From Mesorhizobium tamadayense (lineage in GTDB: Bacteria; Pseudomonadota; Alphaproteobacteria; Rhizobiales; Rhizobiaceae), in the NCBI RefSeq assembly GCF_003863365.1, contig NZ_RQXT01000028.1:25807-89806 (forward strand): DNA of 64,000 bases, read 5' to 3'. Made by a program: the position numbers and the translations under genes. Positions 1 to 7,969 of this stretch are shown here, in pieces. Below the pieces are notes generated by a model. That model was not told the origin of the DNA, did not search any database, and worked only from the letters and a program-made list of their open reading frames with translations. How positions within the stretch are numbered: the first letter of the stretch is position 1; each line of letters starts with the position of its first letter.

Positions 1-473
1 AGTGGAGCAAGCTGCTCTTCAACCTGAACAATGCGCTGGTGGCGCTTTGCGGCCTGCCGCTGGCCACGCAACTGGCCGACCGCCGATGGCGGCTGATCCT
101 TGCCGGCCAGATCGACGAGGCGCTCGCCGCGATGAAGGCTGCAGGCATCAAGCCGGCGCGGATTGCCGCCCTGCCGCCGGCGCTCTTGCCGCTGGTGCTG
201 AGGTTGCCGGACTGGCTGTTCAAGCTGCTGGCGCGGCGCATGCTTGCCATCGACCCCAACGCCCGCTCCTCGATGTGGGACGACCTCCAGCGCGGCCGGC
301 CGACCGAGATCGGCGAATTGCAGGGCGCGATCCTGCGGCTCGCGGAAAAGACCGGCGCGCCGGTGCCTCTGACAAAGCGCGTCATCGCGCTGGTGCGTCA
401 GGCGGAAGCGGCCGGGCGCGGTCCGCCCGGATTGACGCCCGACGAGGTCACTGGCGGTCCTCGATCAGCGTGA
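1..473 (+). CDS. Ketopantoate reductase-family protein, C-terminal part
   Basis: The gene enters from the left edge in the frame starting at base 3 (WSKLLFNLNNAL...), so only about 156 C-terminal residues are present. The helix-rich sequence, with the W-K-L-x-x-N-x-x-N-A-L opening, matches the C-terminal dimerisation domain of 2-dehydropantoate 2-reductases (PanE/ApbA family), which reduce ketopantoate to pantoate with NADPH in coenzyme A synthesis. The N-terminal Rossmann domain lies outside the window. Many family members act on other 2-oxo acids, so the substrate is open. It is convergent with the next gene, and the 3' ends overlap by about 26 bp (448-473). Confidence 0.72.
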   Translation, partial: WSKLLFNLNNALVALCGLPLATQLADRRWRLILAGQIDEALAAMKAAGIKPARIAALPPALLPLVLRLPDWLFKLLARRMLAIDPNARSSMWDDLQRGRPTEIGELQGAILRLAEKTGAPVPLTKRVIALVRQAEAAGRGPPGLTPDEVTGGPRSA

Positions 474-1146
474 TCTTCTGCCAGATCTTGCGCGACAGGT
501 TCGAGCTCAAATTCTCGATGTCGTTGACGCCATGGATCACCACGTCGTCGTTGACCGACTGGGCGAACAGCGCCGCGATCTTGCCGGTGATCGACAGCAT
601 CTCCGAGCAATAGTCGAGATAGCGGGCAAGATCGGCGGCATTGGTCATGCGGGCGGGCGAGTGTGGCGTCGGCTTGAAGTCGGCCGACAACGCGGCCGGA
701 TCCTTCGTCAGCTGGTGCATATCTATGACATGGATCAGCGAGCGCAGCCCGTGCAGTTGCCGGAAGACCTTCTTGCGGTTTATCCGCTCCTCGGTGCGGA
801 TAGCGCCAGGAAGCCGAGCACCGCCAGGATGACCGTGTTGCGTCGCCTCGATGCCTTGCATCGACTGCACGGCATCGTCGGCACCCGAGATCCGGTCGAG
901 CGGCAGGATGGTACCGACGAGCAGGAACATCGCCACTCCGGCAATGAAGGCCGCGACGATGACGCCGCGCAGCCACCAGATCGGCGCCTCCAGATCCTTG
1001 GCGGCTTTTGCCAGATCGCGCGACAGCGAGACCAGCTCGCCGGCGACGCCGCGCAGGCCGGCTTCCGGAAAACGCTCGGCGACCCGCTCTTCAAGCCGTT
1101 TGGCGGTCTCGATGATCAGCTGCGAATCGAGCATGCGGTAACGCAT
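448..1146 (-). CDS. Conserved membrane protein of unknown function, with a likely compensated frameshift
   Basis: 232 codons. Residues about 1-55 are amphipathic and helical, and a clear membrane segment follows (IVAAFIAGVAMFLLVGTIL, about 62-80). The middle (about 100-118, HGHPGGARLPGAIR) reads poorly. The other minus-strand frame at about 799-839 gives a hydrophobic stretch (NTVILAVLGFLALSA) that would make a second helix before the sequence resumes sensibly at RTEERINRKKVFRQLHG. Two opposite indels are therefore likely. The C-terminal half (HVIDMHQLTKDP..., LSRKIWQKI) is probably cytoplasmic. I know no function. It lies 13 bp downstream of the DUF805 gene and probably shares its transcript. 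Starts at 1146 or 1134 are both possible. Confidence 0.6.
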   Translation of the reverse strand: MRYRMLDSQLIIETAKRLEERVAERFPEAGLRGVAGELVSLSRDLAKAAKDLEAPIWWLRGVIVAAFIAGVAMFLLVGTILPLDRISGADDAVQSMQGIEATQHGHPGGARLPGAIRTEERINRKKVFRQLHGLRSLIHVIDMHQLTKDPAALSADFKPTPHSPARMTNAADLARYLDYCSEMLSITGKIAALFAQSVNDDVVIHGVNDIENLSSNLSRKIWQKITLIEDRQ

Positions 1147-1159
1147 GGCCGCTTGGCGC

Positions 1160-1537
1160 TCAGCGGTCGGCCGGCGCGTTGGTGCGGCTGCCGTAGCGAT
1201 TGGATCCCGGTTGTCCCGGAAACAGGCAGAGCACCAGGAAGGCGATGATCGACACGACGGGGACGAACAGCACCAGCGCCGCGATGCCGGGCTTGTCGAG
1301 GTCGTGCAGCCGCTTCACCGCCAGCACGATGTTCGACCATAGCGACGCGAGGAAGGTGAGGAAGAAGACGAACGACCACATGTTGCTCTCGGCCGAGCCT
1401 TCCGGCACCAGCGTGAAGCGGTAGAGCGGGAAAGCCTGGACGAGCGCCACCAGCAGTCCGCCGAGAAAATAGGCCGCGCGGCTGACGCGGCCCGAGGTTT
1501 TGAAGAAGAGCCAGATGAAGTCTGCTTTTTCAGGCAA
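1160..1537 (-). CDS. DUF805 family membrane protein
   Basis: 125 aa with about three to four membrane segments (AAYFLGGLLVALVQAF; WSFVFFLTFLASLWSNIVLA; IAALVLFVPVVSIIAFLVLCLF). It carries the DUF805 signature, an aromatic N-terminus (FIWLFFKTSGRVSRAAYF) and the loop motif AVKRLHDLDKPG. DUF805 (YhaH-type) proteins are small inner-membrane proteins without a firmly established function. Its start overlaps the stop of the upstream DUF805 gene by 8 bp, which implies translational coupling. The two paralogs are only weakly alike, so this is an old duplication. Confidence 0.85.
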   Translation of the reverse strand: MPEKADFIWLFFKTSGRVSRAAYFLGGLLVALVQAFPLYRFTLVPEGSAESNMWSFVFFLTFLASLWSNIVLAVKRLHDLDKPGIAALVLFVPVVSIIAFLVLCLFPGQPGSNRYGSRTNAPADR

Positions 1538-1892
1538 GCGGGTCCGGTCCGTATTGATTGGCGCCTCTGGTGCCTTCGAGGATGCCGAGCTCGATCAGTA
1601 GCCAGATGCCGCCGATGATGGGGATAAGGCCGATCAGCGTCCACCAGCCCGACTTGTTACGGTCGTGCCAGCGTTTGGCATAGAGAGCAATCGCGAAATA
1701 GATCGATGCCAGCGCGACGAGGATGCCGACGACGCCGATCTGGGCGCCGCTGTCGGTGGTGAAACGTGTGCCCAGGATCGAATCGAGAATGAACGCAACG
1801 ATGGCGACGACGATGAATATGCCGATGCCGGCCCAGAACTTGGCGCGGTTGATGCGGCCGTCGAAACTCGTCAGCAGATACTTCCAGTCCAT
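1530..1892 (-). CDS. DUF805 family membrane protein
   Basis: 120 aa from the ATG at 1892 (MDWKYLLTSFDGRINRAKFW, the standard DUF805 opening). Three hydrophobic helices lie at about 20-40, 51-70 and 84-103, with the loop motif YAKRWHDRNKSGWW between helices 2 and 3. The open frame extends far upstream into dapD, but that extension is only a shadow of dapD; the conserved F-x-G-R-I-x-R-x-x-F/Y-W motif fixes the start. The gene follows dapD by 70 bp and overlaps the next DUF805 gene by 8 bp, so dapD and both DUF805 genes may be co-transcribed. Confidence 0.87.
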   Translation of the reverse strand: MDWKYLLTSFDGRINRAKFWAGIGIFIVVAIVAFILDSILGTRFTTDSGAQIGVVGILVALASIYFAIALYAKRWHDRNKSGWWTLIGLIPIIGGIWLLIELGILEGTRGANQYGPDPLA

Positions 1893-1962
1893 GACGCCCC
1901 TCCGTTGAACCAGCGCGACCGAATGTCGCGCCGGCGGAAGGTGCGTCCGTTTGCGGAAAAGA

Positions 1963-2817
1963 TCAATCGCGCAGCAATTCGTTGATCGAGGTCTTGGAGC
2001 GGGTCTTGGCGTCGACGCGCTTGACGATGACGGCGCAGTAGAGGCTGGGACCTGGCTCGTTGTTTGGGAACGGCTTGCCCGGCAGCGAGCCGGCGACCAC
2101 CACCGAATTCGGCGGCACTTCGCCGTAGAAGACCTCGCCGGTGGCGCGGTCGACGATCTTGGTCGACTGGCCGATGAACACGCCCATGCCGAGCACCGAG
2201 CCTTCGCGCACGATGCAGCCCTCGACCACCTCGGAACGCGCGCCGATGAAGCAATTGTCCTCGATGATGGTCGGACCGGCCTGCATCGGCTCCAGCACGC
2301 CGCCGATGCCGACGCCGCCGGAAAGATGCACGTTCTTGCCGATCTGCGCGCAGGAGCCGACCGAGGCCCAGGTGTCGACCATCGTGCCTGTATCGACATA
2401 GGCGCCGACATTGACGAAGGACGGCATCAGCACCGCGCCGGGCGCCACATAGGCCGAGCGGCGCACGACCGAGGACGGCACGGCGCGGAAGCCGGCCTTC
2501 TCGAAATCGACGGCGCCCCAGCCGTCGAACTTCGACGGCACCTTGTCCCACCAGACCGCCTGGCCCGGACCGCCCTTGATGATCTCCATCGGGTTCAGCC
2601 GGAAGGAGAGCAGGACCGCCTTCTTCAGCCACTGGTTGACGTGCCACTTGCCGTCATCCTGCCGCTCGGCGACACGCGCCACGCCGCGGTCGAGCAGGTC
2701 GAGCGCCGACTGGATGGCGTCGCGCGTTTCGCCGCGGGTCGCGGTCGAAATCGTGTCGCGCTCCTCGAAGGCCTTTTCGATCGTCTTTTCGAGGCTCGCC
2801 AGATCGGGCTTCGACAT
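1963..2817 (-). CDS. dapD: 2,3,4,5-tetrahydropyridine-2,6-dicarboxylate N-succinyltransferase
   Basis: 284 aa, the usual length for the alphaproteobacterial enzyme. It transfers succinyl from succinyl-CoA to tetrahydrodipicolinate in the succinylase branch of lysine/meso-diaminopimelate synthesis, in the cytoplasm. The N-terminal helical domain (about 1-95) is followed by a left-handed beta-helix of hexapeptide repeats (about 100-230). Stretches typical of DapD include VPSSVVRRSAYVAPGAVLMP, FVNVGAYVDTGTMVDTWASV and the GVGIGGVLEPMQA loop. It is divergent from the LOG-like gene. A short stem-loop at 2840-2859 lies in its leader. In many rhizobia dapD sits near argB and a HAD nucleotidase; here those are spread over about 15 kb. 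Confidence 0.97.
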   Translation of the reverse strand: MSKPDLASLEKTIEKAFEERDTISTATRGETRDAIQSALDLLDRGVARVAERQDDGKWHVNQWLKKAVLLSFRLNPMEIIKGGPGQAVWWDKVPSKFDGWGAVDFEKAGFRAVPSSVVRRSAYVAPGAVLMPSFVNVGAYVDTGTMVDTWASVGSCAQIGKNVHLSGGVGIGGVLEPMQAGPTIIEDNCFIGARSEVVEGCIVREGSVLGMGVFIGQSTKIVDRATGEVFYGEVPPNSVVVAGSLPGKPFPNNEPGPSLYCAVIVKRVDAKTRSKTSINELLRD

Positions 2818-2839
2818 GAAATTGCTCCATTACAAAGCT

Positions 2840-2859
2840 GTTAAGGGCTGCGCCTTAAC
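2840..2859. promoter_or_regulatory. Inverted repeat in the dapD/LOG intergenic region
   Basis: GTTAAGG and CCTTAAC arms of 7 bp are separated by GCTGCG, 23 bp upstream of the dapD start. It could be an operator or a leader hairpin. There is no U-tract, so a terminator is unlikely. Its role is unknown. Confidence 0.3.
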
Positions 2860-2951
2860 CTGTTTTGAAATCGCGCGGACCCTATGTGAAGCCTTGATGA
2901 GGGTCAATCGCTGCTGCGTCACGGGACGGCGCAAGTAAGGGAATTGGAACG

Positions 2952-3800
2952 GTGGACTCAATGACACCCATGGAAAAGGCGGGCTGGACGCCGCTGCCGC
3001 ATTCGGACGAGGATCTGGAGCGGTCGAAAAGCGTGCCGGACACGCCGCAGACGCGGGCTGAAACCTATCGCCTGGCCTGGAACGATCCCAACTTCATGAC
3101 GCGGCGCGAATTGCGCCCGGTGCGCCTGCAACTCGAGCTGCTGAAGCCGGAGATGATCCTCGCCGAACGCGGCATCGATTCGACCGTCATCCTGTTCGGC
3201 GGCGCAAGGCTGCCGGAGCCGGGCGGCGTCGCCTGGGCGGCGAAGAACGAGACGCAGAAGACGAATCTCGAGCTGAACAGCAAATACTACGAAGAGGCGC
3301 GCATGTTCGCCCGCCTCTGCTCGCAGCAGTCGGCGACCTCCTACTACCGCGAATTCGTCGTCGTCACCGGCGGCGGTCCCGGCGTCATGGAGGCCGGGAA
3401 CCGAGGCGCCGCCGATGTCGGCGCGCCGTCGATCGGCCTCAACATCGTGCTGCCGCACGAGCAGGCGCCGAACGCCTATGTGACGCCGGAGCTTTGCTTC
3501 AACTTCCATTATTTCGCGATCCGCAAGATGCACTTCGTCATGCGCGCCAAGGCGGTGGCCGTGTTTCCGGGCGGCTTCGGCACGATGGACGAATTCTTCG
3601 AGACGCTGACGCTGATCCAGACCGGGCGCATGGAGCGCGTGCCGGTGATCCTGTTCGGCAAGGCGTTCTGGGAAAGGGCGATCGATCTCGATTTCCTCGC
3701 CGAGCAGGGCACGATCTCGCCCGGCGACCAGGACATCATCGACTTCGTCGACACCGCCGACGAAGCCTGGGACATCATCCGTCGCTTCTACAGTCTGTGA
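2952..3800 (+). CDS. LOG-family (TIGR00730-like) Rossmann-fold protein
   Basis: 282 aa from GTG 2952; the ATG codons at 2961 and 2970 are also possible. It has the two hallmark motifs of the LOG/'lysine decarboxylase-like' family: a nucleotide-binding loop GGGPGVMEAGNRGA (about 140-153) and PGGFGTMDEFFE (about 206-217), the family's PGGxGTxxE signature. Characterised members hydrolyse cytokinin riboside 5'-monophosphate or other nucleotide monophosphates to base plus ribose 5-phosphate. This longer form has about 75 extra N-terminal residues compared with the compact plant LOGs, and its substrate is less certain. It is cytoplasmic and divergent from dapD. Confidence 0.85.
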   Translation: MDSMTPMEKAGWTPLPHSDEDLERSKSVPDTPQTRAETYRLAWNDPNFMTRRELRPVRLQLELLKPEMILAERGIDSTVILFGGARLPEPGGVAWAAKNETQKTNLELNSKYYEEARMFARLCSQQSATSYYREFVVVTGGGPGVMEAGNRGAADVGAPSIGLNIVLPHEQAPNAYVTPELCFNFHYFAIRKMHFVMRAKAVAVFPGGFGTMDEFFETLTLIQTGRMERVPVILFGKAFWERAIDLDFLAEQGTISPGDQDIIDFVDTADEAWDIIRRFYSL

Positions 3801-3816
3801 GGCGGCGGACCATCCG

Positions 3817-4206
3817 CTATTGCAGTTCGGCCAGCCAGCCATTCGATTGCGCGAAGCGCACGATCGCCGCGCGGGAGTGGAGTTCCAGTTTGTCGGTTGC
3901 CCTGGTCCGGTAGGTTTCGATGGTTTTTATGCTGAGGTTCAGACGCGAGGATATCTCCTTGTTGCTGTAGCCGAGCGCAACCAGCTGGATCACCGACCGC
4001 TCCCGCTCGCTGAGATTCCCCGGGTCGCATTGTGTGCCATGGCGGGGGCTCAAGATGCGCGCGGCAAGCGCCGGGTCGACGTAGTTGTCGCCGGCCAGCA
4101 CGCATCGGATGGCCTGCAGCAAATCCGTCGCGGTCGACCGTTTGAACACGAAACCGCGCGCATTGCGCCGAAGGGGCGGCTGCTCCTTCTGGCGTCGTGT
4201 CGGCAA
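3817..4206 (-). pseudogene. Truncated NarL/FixJ-type response regulator (receiver domain lost)
   Basis: About 129 codons, with only a weak TTG available as start. The C-terminal half is a complete LuxR-type helix-turn-helix (LSERERSVIQLVALGYSNKEI, then SRLNLSIKTIETYRTRATDKL). The N-terminal piece RGFVFKRSTATDLLQAIRCVLAG is the last strand and helix of a CheY-like receiver, normally preceded by about 100 residues carrying the phospho-accepting Asp. Those residues are absent: the neighbouring HAD gene ends at 4219, only 12 bp away. The protein, if made, would be a DNA-binding fragment without phosphorylation control. I call it a decayed gene, but a read-through HTH protein cannot be excluded. 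Confidence 0.72.
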
Positions 4207-4218
4207 TCTGGAGTTGGT

Positions 4219-4926
4219 TCAGGCCGTGACCTCGACGATTGCCGACAGGAAGCCGGCGAGGTCGTCGGTGACGAAATCCACGTCGTCCTCATTCGCCGGA
4301 TCGCGCTCCCAGATCTCCGAGAAAGTCGGCTCGAAATTGCGCGGCACAACCAGCACCGTCGTCATGCCGAGCGATTTCGGCACCGAGAGGTTGCGCGCCA
4401 GATCCTCGAACATCACCGCGTTGTGGCCGGTGACGGAATGCAACTCGGCGAACCGTTCATAGGTCTGGCGCGCCGGCTTGGGGTTGAGACCCGCCGCGAC
4501 GATGTCGAAGATGTCGTCGAAATGGTCCAATATGCCGAGCTGGCGTGCCGTGCGCTCGGCATGCTTGCGGTCGCCATTGGTGAAAATGAACTTGCGGCCC
4601 GGCAATTGCCGGATCGCGGCGCCCAGCACCGGATCGGGCACCAGCCAGGAATAGTCGATGTCATGCACCTTCTCGAGGAAGTCGTCGGGGTCGATGCCGT
4701 GGCGCGTCATCAGCCCGTTCAGCGTCGTGCCATACTCCAGGTAGAGCTCTTTCTGCAGCTTGCGCGCCTCCTCGCGCGGGAGCGTCAGCAGCTCGCCGAC
4801 ATAGGCTGTCATCTTCACGTCGATCTGCGCGAACAGATTCGAATGATGCGGATAGAGCGTGTTGTCGAGGTCGAACACCCAATCCGTGACATGGGCAAAA
4901 CGGGCGGGGTCGGGTGTCGTTGTCAT
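4219..4926 (-). CDS. HAD-superfamily pyrimidine 5'-nucleotidase
   Basis: 235 aa from the ATG at 4926 (MTTTPDPARF...). HAD motif I is DLDNTLYP (Asp19 nucleophile and Asp21), motif II is FTNGD (about 115-119), and motif III/IV is in MFEDLARNL (about 172). This is the pattern of the SDT1-like pyrimidine 5'-nucleotidase subgroup, which removes phosphate from UMP/CMP-type nucleotides. It is cytoplasmic and Mg-dependent. An in-frame extension to 5007 exists but has no family support. In rhizobia this gene is often found between argB and dapD, and this orientation and strand agree with that order. Confidence 0.88.
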   Translation of the reverse strand: MTTTPDPARFAHVTDWVFDLDNTLYPHHSNLFAQIDVKMTAYVGELLTLPREEARKLQKELYLEYGTTLNGLMTRHGIDPDDFLEKVHDIDYSWLVPDPVLGAAIRQLPGRKFIFTNGDRKHAERTARQLGILDHFDDIFDIVAAGLNPKPARQTYERFAELHSVTGHNAVMFEDLARNLSVPKSLGMTTVLVVPRNFEPTFSEIWERDPANEDDVDFVTDDLAGFLSAIVEVTA

Positions 4927-5077
4927 GGCTTCCTTATGGCATGGGGGCGCAGACTTTATCCACAACTTCTGCGCGTCGCCTGTGGTGAAAATGGCCTCTC
5001 GCTTCAAATTTTAACCGTCCCGGAAAGGTCGCCTTCAGCGCTTGCTGGCACAGAGGCAGTCCCCTTGGGAGTCAGCG

Positions 5078-5839
5078 ATGAGTCGCATAATTTTGAAGTC
5101 CGCAGCCGTAGCGTTCGCTTCGGTCGCCGTCTCGCTTTTGTTGACCCTGGTTGTGGTCCCGGCCATGGGCTTTGCGATCAGCCGCAGCGTTTGGCTGGCG
5201 TCCACGGTTTGCCCTTTGATGCTTGCCTGGGTCGCCAGCGCGGGCACCTTCTGGCAAAGCGACCGCCTGAAGAACGCGCATCGCGAGCTTGCCCGCGCGC
5301 ACGCGCAGCTCGCCGCCGCCCACAGGCGCCTGTCGGAGAAGGCAAGCCGCGACGACATGACCGGCATGCTCAACCGCGAGACCTTCTTCGCCGCGCTCGA
5401 CGGTTCGCGTCGCAAGGCCGATCGCGGCGCGCTGCTGATCATCGACGCCGATCACTTCAAGACCATCAATGACAATTACGGTCACCTGACCGGCGACGAT
5501 GCGCTGCTTCTGATCGCCAGCGCCATCGAGCGCGGCGTGCGCAGCGGCGATGTGCTCGGCCGCATCGGCGGAGAGGAATTCGCCGCCTTCCTGGTCGGCG
5601 CCACCGAGCCGGAGGCGAGGCGTGTCGCCGAGCGCATCCGCCGCGAGGTCGAGCTGATCCGCTTCCGTCCGGTCGACGAGCGGACCGTGCCGTTGACCGT
5701 CTCGATCGGCGGCATCACCTGCGGCGAGAGCGCCACCGTGTCGGAGCTGATGCGCGCCGCCGACCGCAGGCTCTATGAGGCCAAGCATCGTGGCCGCAAC
5801 CTGTCCATTCTCGACCGCGACATTTCGGAAGCCGCCTGA
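5078..5839 (+). CDS. Membrane-anchored diguanylate cyclase (GGDEF)
   Basis: 253 aa from ATG 5078, preceded by GGGA at 5067-5070; an upstream TTG frame at 5042 lacks support. Two membrane helices (about 7-30 and 38-56) are followed by a short coiled linker (about 62-90) and a GGDEF domain (about 90-250). The active-site motif is intact as GGEEF at 164-168. An RxxD inhibitory site (RSGD) sits five residues before it, so c-di-GMP product inhibition is likely. Expected activity: two GTP to c-di-GMP. There is no sensory domain beyond the helices. It is followed by a stem-loop at 5881-5907. Confidence 0.9.
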   Translation: MSRIILKSAAVAFASVAVSLLLTLVVVPAMGFAISRSVWLASTVCPLMLAWVASAGTFWQSDRLKNAHRELARAHAQLAAAHRRLSEKASRDDMTGMLNRETFFAALDGSRRKADRGALLIIDADHFKTINDNYGHLTGDDALLLIASAIERGVRSGDVLGRIGGEEFAAFLVGATEPEARRVAERIRREVELIRFRPVDERTVPLTVSIGGITCGESATVSELMRAADRRLYEAKHRGRNLSILDRDISEAA

Positions 5840-5880
5840 GGCCTTGGGTGGGCGTTAGCAAATTCCTAACCCTTTCCAAA

Positions 5881-5907
5881 TTCAACCGCGGCGATTGCGC
5901 GGTTGAA
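5881..5907 (+). terminator. Stem-loop after the diguanylate cyclase gene
   Basis: A perfect 10-bp stem (TTCAACCGCG / CGCGGTTGAA) with a 7-nt loop, followed by ACGGGGTTTTC. The T-run is short, so it is a plausible but weak rho-independent terminator. Confidence 0.5.
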
Positions 5908-6008
5908 ACGGGGTTTTCATCTAGACTTGGCACGGAATTCGCCTCTTCGGCGGCATCTCGTGCCGTCCGGGAACGGCATGCGGATCGAGCCCCATCGAAA
6001 GACGTGTC

Positions 6009-6197
6009 ATGAGCTATTTCATGAAAAGGATGTCGCGCCGCGCGATCGTTCAGGCGCTGATCGCGCTGTCCGCGCTGCCGCTGTTCCGCAACCGGCCCGC
6101 CGTCACCAACCCGAACGAGATCGCCCCAAACGCGATCGATCCTGACGAGATCGTCGAGATCAACGGGTGGATCCTGAGGCGGAGCGACCTCGCATGA
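6009..6197 (+). CDS. Small protein with Tat/signal-anchor-like N-terminus, coupled to GMC oxidoreductase
   Basis: 62 aa. A basic start (MSYFMKRMSRRA) is followed by a hydrophobic helix (IVQALIALSALPLF), then an acidic tail with repeated N-E-I/D-E-I units ending in INGWILRRSDLA. The SRRAIVQAL stretch resembles a twin-arginine signal but is not a perfect S-R-R-x-F-L-K. Its stop overlaps the start of the GMC gene as ATGA (6194-6197), so the two are translationally coupled. By analogy with small Tat-exported subunits of GMC dehydrogenases it could be an accessory or escort subunit; that is inference. I know no family name for it. Confidence 0.55.
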   Translation: MSYFMKRMSRRAIVQALIALSALPLFRNRPAVTNPNEIAPNAIDPDEIVEINGWILRRSDLA

Positions 6198-7622
6198 TCT
6201 TCAGCAGCTACGCGGCTTACAGGCAGGCGAGCTTCAAGCCCAAGGTCTGCATTCTCGGCTCCGGCCCCGCCGGCACCACGATTGCCAGGAAACTGGGCGC
6301 CGCCGGCATCCCGGTGGTCGTCCTGGAGGCAGGCTCGCGCGAATTCAGCGACGAGTCGCAGGATTTTTATCGCGGCAACACGGTCGGCGATTTCTATTTC
6401 GATCTCGACATCACCAGGCTGCGCTTCATGGGCGGCTCGTCCAACCATTGGGCCGGCTGGTGCCGTGTGCTCGACAAGCACGACTTCGAGCCCAAGGCCT
6501 GGGCGCCGGACACCGGCTGGCCGATCAGCCGCGCCCTATCTGGGCGAAGTCCACGACATCCTCGAACTGCCCGATTTCCGGCCGGATGTGCCGATTTCGG
6601 ACGACATACGCTGGGTCCAGCTGATCAAGAGCCCGGCCGTGCGCTTCGGCGAGAAGTTCGCCGCCGAGCTCGACCGGAGCAAGAATATCGCGGTCGTGCT
6701 CAATACCTATGCGACCGAGCTTGCCGGCGACGGCAGGCGCGTCACCGGCGCCAGATTGTGGTCGAACGGACAGGACGCCGGCGCCTTCACGACCGATTAC
6801 TTCATCACCTGCACCGGCGGGCTGGAGAACTCGAGGCTGCTTCTGTGGTCGAACCAGCGCTCGAACGGCAGCGTCGTGCCGAACGCCGCCGCGCTTGGCC
6901 GCTACTGGATGGAGCACCCGACCTTCCAGGGCGGCAACGCCATCCTCGCCAACTACGGCGAGTTCGAGGTGGACGCCTCGAAGGAAGCCTTCTTCTCGCC
7001 GACGCTCGCCGCGATGGAGCGGCTGCGGATCCTGAATTTCGGCATCCGCCTGATCGAGTCGCCTTATCCCCATGTCAAGCGGCTGATCGCCGACCTCGCC
7101 TGCACGGCTCCCGATATGGCGGAGTGGATGTCCTTCCAGCTTGACCAGCGCCTGCGTTGCGCAGCGCAGCTCTACGTCGCCTGGGAACAGGCGCCGCTCG
7201 CCTCGAACCAGATCGAGCTGTCGAAGAGCGATGTCGACCACGCCGGCGTGCCGCGCATCGAACTGCACTGGAAGAAGTCGCCGCTCGAGCGCCGCACGCT
7301 GCTTGAAGGACTGAGGCTCTTCGGCACCACATTGGCGCAGAAGAATGTCGGCCGCGTCCGCATCGACGACTGGATAAGCAATGGCGGCGATTACCCGACG
7401 AACGATGAGACGGCCGGCCACCACCATATGGGCGGCACCCGCATGGGCACCGATGTCCTGAAGAGCGTCGTCGACGCCAACTGCAAGGTGCATGGCATGG
7501 ACAACCTCTATGTCGGCGGCTCTTCGGTGTTCTGCACCTCCGGGCAATGCAACCCGACGACCACCATCACCGCGCTCGCCTGCCGGCTGGGCGATCACCT
7601 GAGCAAGGTGATCACGGTTTGA
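6194..7622 (+). pseudogene. GMC-type FAD oxidoreductase, frameshifted
   Basis: The reading starts at ATG 6194. It shows the FAD-binding motif GSGPAGTTIARKL near residue 20 and the GGSSNHWAGWC segment near 88. At about 6533 the sense jumps frame: the first frame ends its good match at GWPISRA, and the second resumes at PYLGEVHDILELPDF and continues to the stop at 7620-7622. The C-terminal domain is complete, with the catalytic His region GHHHMGGTRMG, then LYVGGSSVFCTSG and the NPTTTITALA motif. The intact protein would be about 475 aa and oxidise an alcohol or sugar. As sequenced it cannot be made without a frameshift. Confidence 0.8.
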
Positions 7623-7627
7623 ACTCC

Positions 7628-7671
7628 AAAAAGCAGGCGGCGTCGGCGCCTGGAATGGCGCCGGCGCCGCC
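7628..7671 (-). terminator. Terminator of the 55-aa protein gene, possibly bidirectional
   Basis: A GC-rich hairpin has 15-bp arms (7636-7650 and 7657-7671, one mismatch) and a 6-nt loop. On the minus strand it is followed by five Us (A-run at 7628-7632). It lies between convergent genes. Confidence 0.72.
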
Positions 7672-7697
7672 CCGGCGCGCCTTTCGGGGAATCGGAC

Positions 7698-7865
7698 CTA
7701 CAGCCCGTAAACGGCGACGCGCACCAGCACGGCGGCGGCGGCAAGCGCCACCAGCAGAATGCCGAGGCCGATGGGCGAGCCCCAGCCATACCATTCCATC
7801 GCCAGCTTGGCGTATTTGTACTCCTCCTCATTCGAGAGCGGGCTGCGCTGTTGAATCAAGCTCAT
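7698..7865 (-). CDS. Small single-pass membrane protein, 55 aa
   Basis: 55 aa (MSLIQQRSPLSNEEEYKYAK..., ending AVYGL). A charged N-terminal half is followed by one hydrophobic helix at about 31-52 (PIGLGILLVALAAAAVLV). A good Shine-Dalgarno (GGAGTGAACA-ATG) and a terminator hairpin downstream support a real gene. The layout (short acidic head and one C-terminal helix) is reminiscent of small cytochrome-oxidase accessory subunits, but I cannot assign it. It is divergent from the MarR gene. Confidence 0.65.
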   Translation of the reverse strand: MSLIQQRSPLSNEEEYKYAKLAMEWYGWGSPIGLGILLVALAAAAVLVRVAVYGL

Positions 7866-7969
7866 TGTTCACTCCTTGTCGGCGACTTTGCCCTTGCCTT
7901 GCAAAGGCTGACGTCACATATTGATACCACAGTCTGAATATTCGACAAATTGATAGTTAGATTATCGAA
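7866..7969. promoter_or_regulatory. Divergent promoter region of the small membrane protein and MarR genes
   Basis: A 104-bp AT-rich spacer. It contains the perfect palindrome GAATATTC (7936-7943) and the partial repeat GATA-N7-TATC. MarR proteins usually bind palindromes overlapping their own promoter, so this is the likely autoregulatory site; the exact operator is uncertain. Confidence 0.35.

Noticed and set aside
1893..2411. Long N-terminal extension of the DUF805 gene into dapD
   Set aside because: The extension is a shifted shadow of dapD. The DUF805 family opening MDWKYLLTSFDGR fixes the start at 1892.
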